Assembly: GCA_019414445.1 (NCBI GenBank)
Contig: DXMA01000001.1
Coordinates: forward strand, 1 to 64,000
DNA: 64,000 bases
Direction of reading: 5' to 3'
Origin: Collinsella sp.
Lineage (GTDB): Bacteria; Actinomycetota; Coriobacteriia; Coriobacteriales; Coriobacteriaceae
Numbering within the stretch: position 1 is the first letter of the stretch; each line of letters opens with the position of its first letter. Under the pieces are notes generated by a model. That model ran no database searches. It saw nothing but the letters and a program-made list of their open reading frames with translations, and was not told the origin of the DNA. The position numbers were made by a program, and so were the translations under genes. Positions 1 to 8,449 of this stretch are shown one piece after another.

Positions 1-94
1 GCAGCAGGGGCTCTCAATGTTTTTATGTCCTGCTCATATCGTCTCTGCCGACAGTTGGGGACACTCCTTGCACCAGCGTTGCATCGAATGCTCG

Positions 95-264
95 GGAAAA
101 TGCGAGCCGGTATTTGGGCGAATAATGGGTCGCGGTTTCCGGATGGGATGGGTTGCGGAAAGTGCGACCCGGAATATTGCTCTGAAACGGGATGCCGTTT
201 CCCTGACGCGCCTCAAACGGAAAGCGCATCCCATTCCGGAGCTCCGAAACGGGATGCGCTTTCC
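95..264. repeat. Phased alternating-arm array A (6 arms)
   Basis: Six copies of a 14-bp arm alternate in orientation: GGAAANNGCNNCCC at 95, 157 and 219, and its reverse complement at 127, 189 and 251. Start-to-start spacings are 32, 30, 32, 30, 32 bp. The last pair (219-232 and 251-264) is a perfect inverted repeat. The array fills most of the gene-free stretch 1-306, downstream of the minus-strand HAD gene. Nothing else was seen in 1-94. The same layout recurs at 15223, 44707 and 55415. Confidence 0.85.
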
Positions 265-306
265 GCGCGGAAGAATTGCCGCAGCTGCGTTAAGCGGTGC
301 CGCTCG

Positions 307-975
307 TTACTCGCCCAGCACCAGTGCTGCGAGTTCGTCCTGGGTGTCCACCACGTAGTCGGCGCCGGCGGCCTCTAGCTCTGCGCGGCCGCGGAAGCCC
401 CAGCTGACGCCCGCGCTCTTAAGGCCGGCGTTGTGGCCGGTCAGAACATCGACATCCGAATCGCCCACATAGAGCGTGGTCGCCGGATCGGCGCCCAGCT
501 CCTCCATCACATGCAGCGTGACGGGTGCTTCGGGCTTGGGCGGAAATGCGTCCACACGGCCCTGTACCAGCGCAAAGCGATCGGGGCCAAAGTATTTCTC
601 GATAAGCGGGACTGCCGAAATATGATCCTTGTTGGTGAGCACGGCAAGCTGAACGCCCGCTGCGCGCAGACGGTCGAGCATCTCAATCGTGCCGGCGTAG
701 GGTGAGGTGTGGTCCTCCTTGTGCTCGCCGTAATAAGCTCTAAACTCGGCAAGCGTCTGCTCAAACATACGGCCGTCGCCCGCGTATTCGGCGGGCATAA
801 AGCGCTCGACCAGCTTAAGCATGCCGTTTCCCACCTTGTAGCGGTACTCGTCCACGGCAAACGTGGGCCAGCCGTGCGCCTCGCAGGTATGGTTGCCGGC
901 GGCCGCCAGGTCCTCGAGCGTGTTGAGGATGGTTCCGTCCAGGTCAAAGATCACATGGGAAAAAGCTGCTGCCAT
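307..975 (-). CDS. HAD-superfamily phosphatase, phosphoglycolate phosphatase-like
   Basis: This 222-residue protein has the order of a HAD hydrolase of the Gph/PGMB type. Motif I is FDLDGTIL (about residues 10-17), motif II is LAVLTNK (about 115), and the acidic motif IV is YVGDSDVDV (about 168-176). A helical cap lies between motifs I and II. The family removes phosphate from small metabolites; the substrate (2-phosphoglycolate, a sugar phosphate or another) cannot be read from the sequence. The ATG at 975 follows GGGAG at a good distance. It lies 124 bp downstream of hypE on the same strand and may be co-transcribed, but nothing ties its function to hydrogenase maturation. Confidence 0.85.
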   Translation of the reverse strand: MAAAFSHVIFDLDGTILNTLEDLAAAGNHTCEAHGWPTFAVDEYRYKVGNGMLKLVERFMPAEYAGDGRMFEQTLAEFRAYYGEHKEDHTSPYAGTIEMLDRLRAAGVQLAVLTNKDHISAVPLIEKYFGPDRFALVQGRVDAFPPKPEAPVTLHVMEELGADPATTLYVGDSDVDVLTGHNAGLKSAGVSWGFRGRAELEAAGADYVVDTQDELAALVLGE

Positions 976-1099
976 GAAAGCTCCCGTCGTTGGGTTTCAA
1001 AACGCACCCCATAATACTGGGCTTCCGCGTTGGGCGCGCTTGGAATCTGAACATCTCCAGGGATATCAAGCCACATCGCGCCGACCGCGCGATTCCGCC

Positions 1100-2134
1100 C
1101 TAGCAAATTCTCGGCAGCTGCTCTCCTACGAGCATGTCGAGAATACGGGTCGAGCCCCAGCCGGTGCGTACGCGCACGGCGGGTCGAGCGCCCTCGGCAA
1201 GCGGCAGCACGCGACCGATGATGGCGGCGTTCTCGCCGTAGCGGGCGGCGCGCATGGCCGCCAGCGCGGCATCGGCCTGCTCAGCCGGCACCACGGCGAC
1301 CATCTTGCCCTCGTTTGCCACCTGTAGAACGTCGTAGCCGAGCATCTCACATGCCGCCTGCACGTCGGGGCGCACGGGCACGGCATCCTCGTCGATCTCC
1401 ATGGCAACGCCGCTGGCCTGGGCAAACTCGTTGAGCGTGGATGCCAGACCGCCGCGCGTGGGGTCGCGGAAGCAGCGGGTGTCGGGGGCGGCGGCGAGCA
1501 CGTCGGCAATCAGATGATTGAGCGGCGCAGCGTCGCTTTCGATGTTGCTCGAAAAGGCCAGGCCCTCGCGCTGGCTCATGATGGCGATGCCGTGGTCGCC
1601 CAGCGTGCCCGAGACCAAGATGACGTCGTCGGGCTGGCAGTTAGCGCCGCTGAGCTCCACACCAGCGGGCACCTCGCCTGCGCCGGCGGTATTGATATAG
1701 ACGCCGTCGGCTCCGCCGCGCTCGACCACCTTGGTGTCGCCCGTGATGATGCGCACGCCGGCCTCGCGCGCGGTCTCGGCCATGGTTTGCACAATCTGGC
1801 TCAGCTTGTCCATGGGATAGCCCTCTTCGAGGATAAAGCCGCACGATAGGTAGCGCACATTGGCGCCCGAGGTCGCGACGTCGTTGACGGTTCCGCACAC
1901 GGCAAGGCGACCGATGTTGCCGCCGGGGAAGAACTGGGGCGAGACGACAAAGCTGTCGGTCGACATGGCGATGCGCCCGCTCGCGGGTAGCGCGGCGACG
2001 CCGGCATCGTTGCCCTCGAGCAGCTCGGGCGACCCAAAGGCATCCAGAAAGACCTCGTCGATGATACGTTTCATCATCTGTCCGCCCGAGCCGTGGCCCA
2101 GCAGGACAGTGCTATCGGTGACGCTATGGGACAT
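1100..2134 (-). CDS. hypE: Hydrogenase maturation protein HypE
   Basis: HypE (344 residues) is the AIR-synthase-like enzyme that dehydrates the thiocarboxamide on its own C-terminal cysteine to a thiocyanate, the CN donor for the Fe(CN)2CO group of [NiFe] hydrogenase. The protein starts with the glycine-rich LLGHGSGG motif and contains FRDPTRGGLA. It ends in PRIC, the conserved tail with the cyanylated cysteine as last residue. I chose the ATG at 2134 because GGAG lies 8 bp upstream and the sequence then begins like the family; an upstream in-frame start at 2167 adds an untypical 11 residues. It follows hypD on the same strand, separated by the structured element at 2202-2345. Confidence 0.95.
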   Translation of the reverse strand: MSHSVTDSTVLLGHGSGGQMMKRIIDEVFLDAFGSPELLEGNDAGVAALPASGRIAMSTDSFVVSPQFFPGGNIGRLAVCGTVNDVATSGANVRYLSCGFILEEGYPMDKLSQIVQTMAETAREAGVRIITGDTKVVERGGADGVYINTAGAGEVPAGVELSGANCQPDDVILVSGTLGDHGIAIMSQREGLAFSSNIESDAAPLNHLIADVLAAAPDTRCFRDPTRGGLASTLNEFAQASGVAMEIDEDAVPVRPDVQAACEMLGYDVLQVANEGKMVAVVPAEQADAALAAMRAARYGENAAIIGRVLPLAEGARPAVRVRTGWGSTRILDMLVGEQLPRIC

Positions 2135-2201
2135 ATCGAAAACTCCAATCGTGGGTGGAATCGGCAATAGCCGAGTGTGGCAGAATCGATGTTAAGTAAA
2201 A

Positions 2202-2345
2202 GTCAGCGAGCGCCATTCAGACGAAGTGAGTTGCCTTGAAAGAGGAGGCTGCTGGGCTTTTGCCCGCAGCCGACGAATGAAAGGCAAATCGCTCGCCTGA
2301 ATGGTGCGCAGCGTCGGCCGGTCCGCCGTTCGTTAGAACGGCGGA
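2202..2345 (+). other. Structured 144-nt element, copy 1 (hypD-hypE gap)
   Basis: This 144-nt block aligns without gaps to 40416-40559, with about 107 identical positions by hand count. It folds as an outer 8-bp stem (CCATTCAG at 2213 with CTGAATGG at 2297), a stem TTGCCTT/AAGGCAA, and an inner stem GGCTGC-t-GGGC/GCCC-GCAGCC closed by TTTT. A separate 9-bp hairpin CCGCCGTTC/GAACGGCGG sits at the 3' end (2323-2344). Differences from copy 2 in the outer and inner stems are compensatory. The strand is given from a G-U pair in copy 2. That makes this copy antisense to the hyp operon, so its role here is unclear. Confidence 0.75.
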
Positions 2346-2347
2346 AC

Positions 2348-3463
2348 CTAATAGTCGCGGTAGCGGTAGTACGCCGCGCAGCTGCCTTCGGAGCTCACCA
2401 TGCAGGGGCCGACGGGGTGTTCGGGCGTACATGCGTGGCCGAACAACGGGCAGTCGCTCGGCGTGATGGCACCGCGCAGCACGTCGCCGCAGCGGCACCC
2501 GCGTGGCTCAACCGTCGGTTCAATGGGCACGTCAAAGCGGGCGCCGGCATCAAAGCGCGCGAATTCGGGTCGGATGGAAAGACCCGAGTTGGCAATCGGT
2601 CCCAGCCCGCGCCACGTGGTGTCGCACGGCTCAAATACCTGCTCGACCAGCTGGCGCGCTACGGGATTGCCGTCTGCATTGACGCCACGGCGGTAGGCGT
2701 TGTCGATTGCGGGCCGGCCCTCGACAACCATCTGGACCAGCATGCAGATGCCCTGCAAGATATCGACCGGCTCAAATCCGGTGACTACGCCCGGGGTATT
2801 GAACTCGTCGACCAAAAACCCAAAGGGTGCCAGGCCTGTGATGGTAGCGACGTGACCAGGCAGGATAAAGCCGTCGATGGTCGTCTCGGGGTCGTTGGAG
2901 ATCGCACGCAGAGCCGGCGGCGTGGTCTTGTGAGCACAGTAGACCGAGAAGTTCTGGAGCCCGCGCGCGTCGGCCTCCAGGATAGCGGCGGCAATGGTAG
3001 GCGTTGTGGTCTCAAAGCCGACGCCCATAAAGATGACCGGGCGTTCGGGATTTTGCTCGGCAATGTCGAGTGCGTCGAGCGGAGAGTAGACGATGCGGAT
3101 GTCGCGTCCCGCCGCCTTTTGCGCGGCAAGCGAGGTGGACGATCCGGGCACGCGCATCATGTCGCCAAAGGTGGTGATGATGGCGCCGTCCATGTTGGAA
3201 AGCGCGATTGCGTGATCGATGTCGCGGTTGGCGGTGACGCAAACGGGGCAACCCGGACCGCTCAGCAGTTTGAGCCCGGCAGGCATAATGGAGCGAAAGC
3301 CATAGCGCCCGATGCTCGCGGTATGCGTGCCGCAGACTTCCATAAGGTTGATGGTGCGGTCGCCGACAAGCTCATGAATGCGATCGATGAGCTCGCGAGC
3401 CAGCCTGGGGTCGCGAAATGCCGAAAAGTCGATACCGGAGCGAACCGGCTGCGCCGCCGCCAC
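2348..3463 (-). CDS. hypD: Hydrogenase maturation protein HypD
   Basis: HypD (371 residues, the usual length) is the [4Fe-4S] scaffold that, with HypC, carries the Fe(CN)2CO intermediate. Visible family motifs are EVCGTHT (about residue 42), GPGCPVC (about 69-75), GFETTTP (about 150) and the C-terminal cysteine cluster CRCGD, DCPLFGHAC and GPCMVSSEGSC, which binds the cluster. The GTG start at 3463 shares its first G with the hypC stop codon (TAGTG), so translation of the two genes is probably coupled. Confidence 0.96.
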   Translation of the reverse strand: MAAAQPVRSGIDFSAFRDPRLARELIDRIHELVGDRTINLMEVCGTHTASIGRYGFRSIMPAGLKLLSGPGCPVCVTANRDIDHAIALSNMDGAIITTFGDMMRVPGSSTSLAAQKAAGRDIRIVYSPLDALDIAEQNPERPVIFMGVGFETTTPTIAAAILEADARGLQNFSVYCAHKTTPPALRAISNDPETTIDGFILPGHVATITGLAPFGFLVDEFNTPGVVTGFEPVDILQGICMLVQMVVEGRPAIDNAYRRGVNADGNPVARQLVEQVFEPCDTTWRGLGPIANSGLSIRPEFARFDAGARFDVPIEPTVEPRGCRCGDVLRGAITPSDCPLFGHACTPEHPVGPCMVSSEGSCAAYYRYRDY

Positions 3464-3723
3464 TAGTATGCCTCGGCCGGGTTGGTGGCGAGCTGGTCCT
3501 CTTCGGCCAGCTCGGTCATGGTATTGACGAGCTCGAGTGTCTCTTGGGCTTCCTGCTCGTCGACAATCTGAATGCCAAAGCCGGCGTGCACGAGAATATA
3601 GTCGCCTACCTGTGCCGTCGGCACGAGGCGCAGCGAAACGGGGCGCTCGATGCCCATCATGTCGACGGTCGCCTTAAGGTCGTCGTCGCGTTTGACCACT
3701 TTACCGGGAACGGCAAGGCACAT
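3463..3723 (-). CDS. hypC: Hydrogenase maturation chaperone HypC
   Basis: HypC (86 residues) is a small OB-fold chaperone that forms a complex with HypD and delivers the iron centre to the hydrogenase large subunit. It begins MCLAVPGKVV; Cys2 is the iron-binding residue and requires removal of Met1. The acidic C-terminal helix EEQEAQETLELV-like is typical. The ATG at 3723 follows AAAAGGGGAAC. Its stop codon overlaps the hypD start by one base. A 131-bp gap (3724-3854), with no recognisable site, separates it from hypF upstream. Confidence 0.95.
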   Translation of the reverse strand: MCLAVPGKVVKRDDDLKATVDMMGIERPVSLRLVPTAQVGDYILVHAGFGIQIVDEQEAQETLELVNTMTELAEEDQLATNPAEAY

Positions 3724-3854
3724 AATGTTCCCCTTTTATACGTTTTGCGCTGGATAGGCGCCTAATTACCCATTAGTTGATGGTAGCGCTCGCGGAAGTC
3801 ACGAGCAAACGCGTTACACCTGTGAGACGGCGGCGCGCAGGCTGGCAAAACAGC

Positions 3855-6326
3855 CTATCGCGATGCTGTCTGCGCGAGGCGGGCGCGAGCGATGGCGGCC
3901 TGACCGTAGGCGATGCAGCCGTCGTTAACGGGCACGGTTTGGGGAATCAAGACCGTAAGGCCTGCGTCTTTAAGATTGCGGGTGAGGAGCTGAAGCAAAA
4001 GTCGGTTCATGAACACGCCGCCCGAGAGCGCGACGGTATCGATGCCTTCGCGCGCGCAGATTTCGTGTGCGATTCGTGCCGAAGAGCGCACGATGGCGAT
4101 GTGGAACCCGAGCGCGAGCCTGCCGGCGGGCACGCCGGTCCTGATTCCCTCCAAAAGCGCCTCAAAAAGCGGTCTGGAGTTCAGAACATGGCAGTCGTCC
4201 GGACGGGATGATTCGGTTACGGAAAAGCTGGCCATATTGCCGGTAGGGCAGGCACTTTCACTGCTGAGCGCGCGCCAGGCGGCGGCTTCGAATTCTATGG
4301 CGGGTTCGCCCTCGTAGGTTGCCTTGTCGCAGATGCCCAGAATTGCTGCCGCGGCATCAAAGAGACGCCCCATGCTGCTGGTATGCGGGCTGTTGATGCC
4401 GCGCTCGATCATGGTGGCTGTCACGCTGCGCGTTTGCTCGTCGAGGCTGTCCAAAAGCCGAGCGGCGCCTGGGTGCTCGAGCAGGCCGAGCTCACTGAGC
4501 AGGGCAAAGGCGTTGCGGCGGGCGTCGCGCACGGAGGCCGCCCCGCCGGGGAGCGCCCAGGTGCGCAAATGCGCGGCGCGCTCAAAGCCGCCAAGGCTGG
4601 CAACAAGAAACTCGCCGCCCCAAATGGTCCCATCGGTACCGCCGCCGGTGCCGTCAAAGGCGATGCCAAGGACGCGCGCGTCGGTTGTAAGCTGGCCCGC
4701 GGCGATAGCCTCGGCCATTACGCTCGCGATATGCGCATGATGGTGCTGCACCTCGACGAGCGGCAGATTGCATTTTCGCGCCTGTTCGCGCGCCCACTGG
4801 CCCGATAGATAGCTGGGGTGTAAATCGCAGGCCAAGGCGGCGGGCGCCAAGTCAAAGAGATCTTCCAAGCGCGTGCGCGCGGCGTTCCAGGCATCGAAGG
4901 TCCCGCCGTTTTCAACATCGCCGATATGCTGCGACACAAAACAGGTTGCCTCGCCGTTCGTCCCTTCGCGCGTGAGCGCAATCGTGGCCTTTTGCTGTGG
5001 GCCACAGGCGAGCACGCAAGGCGCGACGGCGTCGAGTGCCGGCAGCGCCAGCGGCTGCGGCGCATATCCGCGTGCGCGACGCACGGGCATGACGGTGCCG
5101 TCGATCACACGCACCACGGAATCATCGTAGCGCGAGAGGATCGCGCGGTCGTTGCCGAGTAGCGCGTCGGCAATGCCGGCGGCAACGAGGTGTTCCCATG
5201 CAAGGGCATCGTCGGTCTCGATGGGCCCTTCGCTCAGGTTGCCGCTGGTCATGACGAGCGCGTGCATACCGCGGGCTTCTGCCGCGGCAAGCAACAGATG
5301 CTGAAGCGGGGTGTAGGGGAGCATAACGCCGAGCTCGGGCAGGTCGTGCGCGATGGACGGCGCGAGTACGAGGGCGTCGGGAGAATCGTCGTCGCTCCCG
5401 CAAACAGCACGTCGGCGCAGCAGTACAATGGGGCGAATGCTGCCGGTCAGCAAACCGCGCTCAACGTCGTTGACGTGGCACAGGCGTTCAACGTCGGCAA
5501 GGTCGCGCACCATAACGGCAAGCGGCTTATTGCTACGGCGTTTGCGGCGGCGAAGCTCGGCTGCCGCCTGCTCGTTGGAGGCATCGCATGCCAAGTGAAA
5601 TCCGCCCAGACCCTTGATGGCGACGATACCGCCGTCGGCCAGCAGCTCAACGCAGCGGTCGATAATGGCGTCGCTGGTCTCGCGCGTGGTGCCGACGGCC
5701 GGCGACGCGGCGGCTTCGCCCGGCTCATTGCCCACGCCCGTCTCACGCCATGTAATATGCGGCCCGCAATCAAAGCAGGCATCGGGCTGCGCGTGAAAAC
5801 GCCGGTCGAGTGGGTCGGCATACTCCGCGGCGCACTTGGGACACAGGGGAAAACAATCCATCGAGGTGGCCGCTCGATCGTAAGGCAGCGAGCGGATGAT
5901 GGTAAAGCGCGGCCCGCAGTTAGTGCAGTTGATAAAGGGGTAGTGATAGCGTCGGTCGGCGGGATCGAACAACTCGCGCAGGCAATCGTCACAGGTAGCG
6001 ATATCGGGCGAGACGAGCGTGGTATGAGCGGTCTGATCCTGCGATGCCACAATGCGAAAGCCCCGCTCATCGACAGCGCTCCAGCCGCCAGGCCCCAAAT
6101 CCGCAACATCGACTCGCTCAACGCGGGCTGCCGCAGGCGCATGCTCAGAAAGCGCGGCAACAAAAGCATCGAGCGCATCGGCCGGAGCGTGCGCCTCGAT
6201 ATGCACGCCGTCGCCCGCATTGAGCACCCATCCGCAAATGCCATGCGCCATGGCCTCGCGATACACAAACGGTCGCATGCCAACCCCCTGCACAATGCCC
6301 GTCACATGAATATGCACATGCCGCAT
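3855..6326 (-). CDS. hypF: Carbamoyltransferase HypF
   Basis: HypF (823 residues) converts carbamoyl phosphate to the carbamoyl group placed on the HypE cysteine. Domains in order: acylphosphatase (about 1-95, GIVQGVGMRPF), two zinc fingers (CDDC...CTNC and CPKC...CFDC, about 105-190), a YrdC-like Sua5 domain (about 220-400) and a Kae1-like carbamoyltransferase domain with the metal motif VQHHHAHIASV (about 500). The ATG at 6326 has GAGGGG 7 bp upstream; an in-frame ATG at 6353 lacks such a site. It starts 43 bp after the nikR stop on the same strand. Confidence 0.95.
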   Translation of the reverse strand: MRHVHIHVTGIVQGVGMRPFVYREAMAHGICGWVLNAGDGVHIEAHAPADALDAFVAALSEHAPAAARVERVDVADLGPGGWSAVDERGFRIVASQDQTAHTTLVSPDIATCDDCLRELFDPADRRYHYPFINCTNCGPRFTIIRSLPYDRAATSMDCFPLCPKCAAEYADPLDRRFHAQPDACFDCGPHITWRETGVGNEPGEAAASPAVGTTRETSDAIIDRCVELLADGGIVAIKGLGGFHLACDASNEQAAAELRRRKRRSNKPLAVMVRDLADVERLCHVNDVERGLLTGSIRPIVLLRRRAVCGSDDDSPDALVLAPSIAHDLPELGVMLPYTPLQHLLLAAAEARGMHALVMTSGNLSEGPIETDDALAWEHLVAAGIADALLGNDRAILSRYDDSVVRVIDGTVMPVRRARGYAPQPLALPALDAVAPCVLACGPQQKATIALTREGTNGEATCFVSQHIGDVENGGTFDAWNAARTRLEDLFDLAPAALACDLHPSYLSGQWAREQARKCNLPLVEVQHHHAHIASVMAEAIAAGQLTTDARVLGIAFDGTGGGTDGTIWGGEFLVASLGGFERAAHLRTWALPGGAASVRDARRNAFALLSELGLLEHPGAARLLDSLDEQTRSVTATMIERGINSPHTSSMGRLFDAAAAILGICDKATYEGEPAIEFEAAAWRALSSESACPTGNMASFSVTESSRPDDCHVLNSRPLFEALLEGIRTGVPAGRLALGFHIAIVRSSARIAHEICAREGIDTVALSGGVFMNRLLLQLLTRNLKDAGLTVLIPQTVPVNDGCIAYGQAAIARARLAQTASR

Positions 6327-6368
6327 GCGACACCCCTCATCAAAACCGACCAAATAGGGACGGGTGCG

Positions 6369-6881
6369 CTACAGTCCCAGGCTCTGCTTGGTGGCGGCGC
6401 ACGTGAGCTCGCCGTGCTTAACGCCGCGCAGGCCCAGCAGGCGGTCGGCTAGTTCGTAGACGCGCTCGCCGCGACCCTTGAGCGCCAGAATCTCCAAGCA
6501 GTTGTGGTGATCCAGATGCACGTGCATGGTCGATACGATCTCGTCGGTGTAGTCGTGCTGCACTTCGTCCAGACGGCGCGTCAGGTCGCCGGTATGGTGG
6601 TCGTAAATCATGGTGAGCGACCCGATAACATGCTCATCGGGCGTGCGCATCTGCTCCTTGGCAATCGAGGCGCGAATCAGGTCGCGCACGGCCTCGGAGC
6701 GGTTGGCCACGTCGCCGCGGCGCGCGATCTGCTCGTCAAAACGGCGCAGCAGGTCGTCGGGTGCGGTAACCGAAAAACGGACCAGCTCGGAACCGGAGCC
6801 ACTACAGTGGCAGCCCGCGTCACCGTCCGCCCCGTGCGGATGCTCGTGCTCGTACCCGCAGCAGTGCTCGTGTTCGGCCAC
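6369..6881 (-). CDS. nikR: NikR-type nickel-responsive regulator with metal-binding N-terminal extension
   Basis: After residue 33 this 170-residue protein follows the NikR plan: a ribbon-helix-helix DNA-binding domain (SVTAPDDLLRRFD to AVRDLIR) and a C-terminal ACT-like nickel domain. All four high-affinity Ni ligands can be placed: His in VQHDY, then 11 residues on the two His of MHVH, and Cys in HHNCLE. Unlike the usual NikR of about 130-150 residues, it starts with a His/Cys-rich extension, EHEHCCGYEHEHPHG then CHC. The start is GTG at 6881, one base after the stop of the small upstream gene. It sits directly ahead of hypF, so nickel control of the hyp operon is likely. Confidence 0.88.
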   Translation of the reverse strand: MAEHEHCCGYEHEHPHGADGDAGCHCSGSGSELVRFSVTAPDDLLRRFDEQIARRGDVANRSEAVRDLIRASIAKEQMRTPDEHVIGSLTMIYDHHTGDLTRRLDEVQHDYTDEIVSTMHVHLDHHNCLEILALKGRGERVYELADRLLGLRGVKHGELTCAATKQSLGL

Positions 6882-6882
6882 C

Positions 6883-7131
6883 TTACACCAGCTTCACGGA
6901 GCCGACGGAGTTGTGGTCGGCCTCGATGGCTTCCTCGTAGCCCTCGAGCGCGTCATGCGCCTCGTGCAGCGCGGCCATGGCGGCCTCGAGCTTGGCGCCG
7001 ATGCGCTCCATGTCAAAATTCTCGGTCGCATGTAGCAACTGATGGCTCCATTCGTGAGCGAGCTCGATGGTGTCGTCGACCTGTTTGACGCTCATGGCAA
7101 GCTGGCTCATGTTCATTCCAACATCATGCAT
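6883..7131 (-). CDS. Small helical protein of unknown function, first gene of the nikR-hyp run
   Basis: I do not recognise this 82-residue protein. It looks all-helical and acidic, with scattered His residues (EWSHQLLHATENFD, ALHEAHDALEG, EADH) and no cysteine, signal peptide or membrane segment. The ATG at 7131 follows AAGGAG at 7 bp. One base separates its TAA from the nikR GTG, so the two are almost certainly co-translated. A role in nickel handling is only a guess from position. Confidence 0.8.
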   Translation of the reverse strand: MHDVGMNMSQLAMSVKQVDDTIELAHEWSHQLLHATENFDMERIGAKLEAAMAALHEAHDALEGYEEAIEADHNSVGSVKLV

Positions 7132-7208
7132 GGGAAATCTCCTTTTGTATGGGGCAGTTCAGTGGTTCAGATTTTACTACGCCCGCTTTGCGCGCAGCTG
7201 CATAAGAA

Positions 7209-7241
7209 AACGGGTACGAGTCTGTGCGACCCGCACCCGTT
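7209..7241 (-). terminator. Possible terminator of trxA
   Basis: On the minus strand a stem AACGGGT/ACCCGTT with a long loop is followed by TTTTCTT. It sits 110 bp after the thioredoxin stop and before the small nikR-linked gene. The stem is short, so confidence is low. The rest of 7132-7352 shows no gene. Confidence 0.35.
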
Positions 7242-7352
7242 CACTGGGGGCTGTTTGTAACTACCATACTATCCGTGGTCGCATGCCTTGCGTTTGGCAC
7301 TCCGGTGAGCGGTGCGAAACCGCTCATGGACGGCAGACAAGTAACAAGCGTA

Positions 7353-7673
7353 TTACAGATGTTTCTCCAGCAGTGCCTGAAGTCTTGCCTTGGGTAAGGC
7401 GCCAACCGAGCGGTCGACCTCCTCGCCGTTCTTAAAGACGATCAGCGTGGGGATGCTCATGACGCCAAACTTCATGGCCAGGTCCTGGTTGTCGTCGACG
7501 TTGCACTTGGCCACAGCCAACTTGCCGGCCAGCTCGTCGGCAACCTCGTCTACGATGGGCGAGAGCGAGCGGCAGGGGCCGCACCACGGGGCCCAAAAAT
7601 CAACCAGTACGGGCAGGCTATCGTTGACGACAGCGCCGAAGTTCTCGGGGGTAATCTGCTTAATGTCAGCCAT
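7353..7673 (-). CDS. trxA: Thioredoxin
   Basis: This 106-residue cytoplasmic dithiol-disulfide oxidoreductase has the active site FWAPWCGPC (Cys at about 31 and 34), the buried Asp region VDFWA and the cis-proline loop SIPTLIVFKNG (about 73-83). Length and motif spacing match canonical thioredoxin 1. The ATG at 7673 has GGAGG just upstream; a longer in-frame ORF to 7757 adds 28 residues with no family support. It stands alone between the small nikR-linked gene and a divergent orphan gene. Confidence 0.96.
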   Translation of the reverse strand: MADIKQITPENFGAVVNDSLPVLVDFWAPWCGPCRSLSPIVDEVADELAGKLAVAKCNVDDNQDLAMKFGVMSIPTLIVFKNGEEVDRSVGALPKARLQALLEKHL

Positions 7674-7809
7674 GGTGACCTCCATAATACGACGCGGCTC
7701 GGCCGCGTAAAACTCAGTACGACCGTGCTTATACCCAGCGGCCCGCAAAGCAACCACTCGCGGGCGGCTCTTTTATATAATGGTGGGCACGCAAACGATT
7801 GGAGAGCGC

Positions 7810-8385
7810 ATGCCCACGTCACAAAGCCAGAAAAAAGAAGCCATCGCTCAGGCGACCGAGCAGGAGCTCGCGTCGCTTGCAGGTCGCGGTGTGCGTATCG
7901 CGGGCAACGCGTGCTCGCCGATTGTGCTGGTCAAAGGCGATTTGGATGAAGCCGAGTGCTCGGGCGGCGAGCTGGCTGCCGGCGCGGATGGCGCCGCGTT
8001 GCGCAAGGCGCTCGGCGCCATCGGATATGCCCCCGAGGACTTTTGCGTGCTGGCAAGCGTCGCCGGCGCGGGTGACGGAGCGGTCGCGGTGGGCGAGACT
8101 CTGCCGTGCGACCTGTTCCGCGAGGCGCTGGAGGCTCTGGACCCCGAGGCGGTGCTGCTGCTCGACAACAGTGCGGCCGATGTCATGCGCGAAACCTACG
8201 CCGATATGCTCGTGGCGATTGATGACTTCGACACCGCCATGCTCAAGCCCGGCCTGGTCGCCCATGTGCAGGGCCGCCGCGTGCTCGCGCTCGATGGCTT
8301 TGAGGCGGCGCTGACCGACAAAGCGGCCAAGCAGCGTATGTGGGCCTACATCAAGCAGCTGACCCCGGCGGTCGCTCCACTGTAG
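7810..8385 (+). CDS. Uncharacterised 191-residue protein
   Basis: No family is recognised with confidence. The protein is soluble and acidic, with the order GVRIAGNACSPIVLVKGDLDEAE (about residues 28-50, quoted in part), ALRKALGAIGYAPEDF (about 69-84) and a segment ALDPEAVLLLDNSAADVM (about 113-130). The middle order, a helix ending AIG followed by a strand and later LDPEAVLLL, weakly recalls uracil-DNA glycosylase-fold proteins, but the catalytic and Fe-S motifs of that superfamily are not seen. The ATG at 7810 follows GGAGAGCGC. It is divergent from trxA and convergent with the histidine kinase. Confidence 0.7.
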   Translation: MPTSQSQKKEAIAQATEQELASLAGRGVRIAGNACSPIVLVKGDLDEAECSGGELAAGADGAALRKALGAIGYAPEDFCVLASVAGAGDGAVAVGETLPCDLFREALEALDPEAVLLLDNSAADVMRETYADMLVAIDDFDTAMLKPGLVAHVQGRRVLALDGFEAALTDKAAKQRMWAYIKQLTPAVAPL

Positions 8386-8449
8386 CGGATCGGCACCGGC
8401 GAGCGATTGCCTGGCGGGCGAGGCGCGCCGCGAGATCGGCGCCGTACTT

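Noticed and set aside
95..264. CRISPR array
   Set aside because: The repeats are 14 bp, alternate in orientation and have related 16- or 18-bp spacers. CRISPR repeats are longer and in direct orientation, and no cas gene is in the window.
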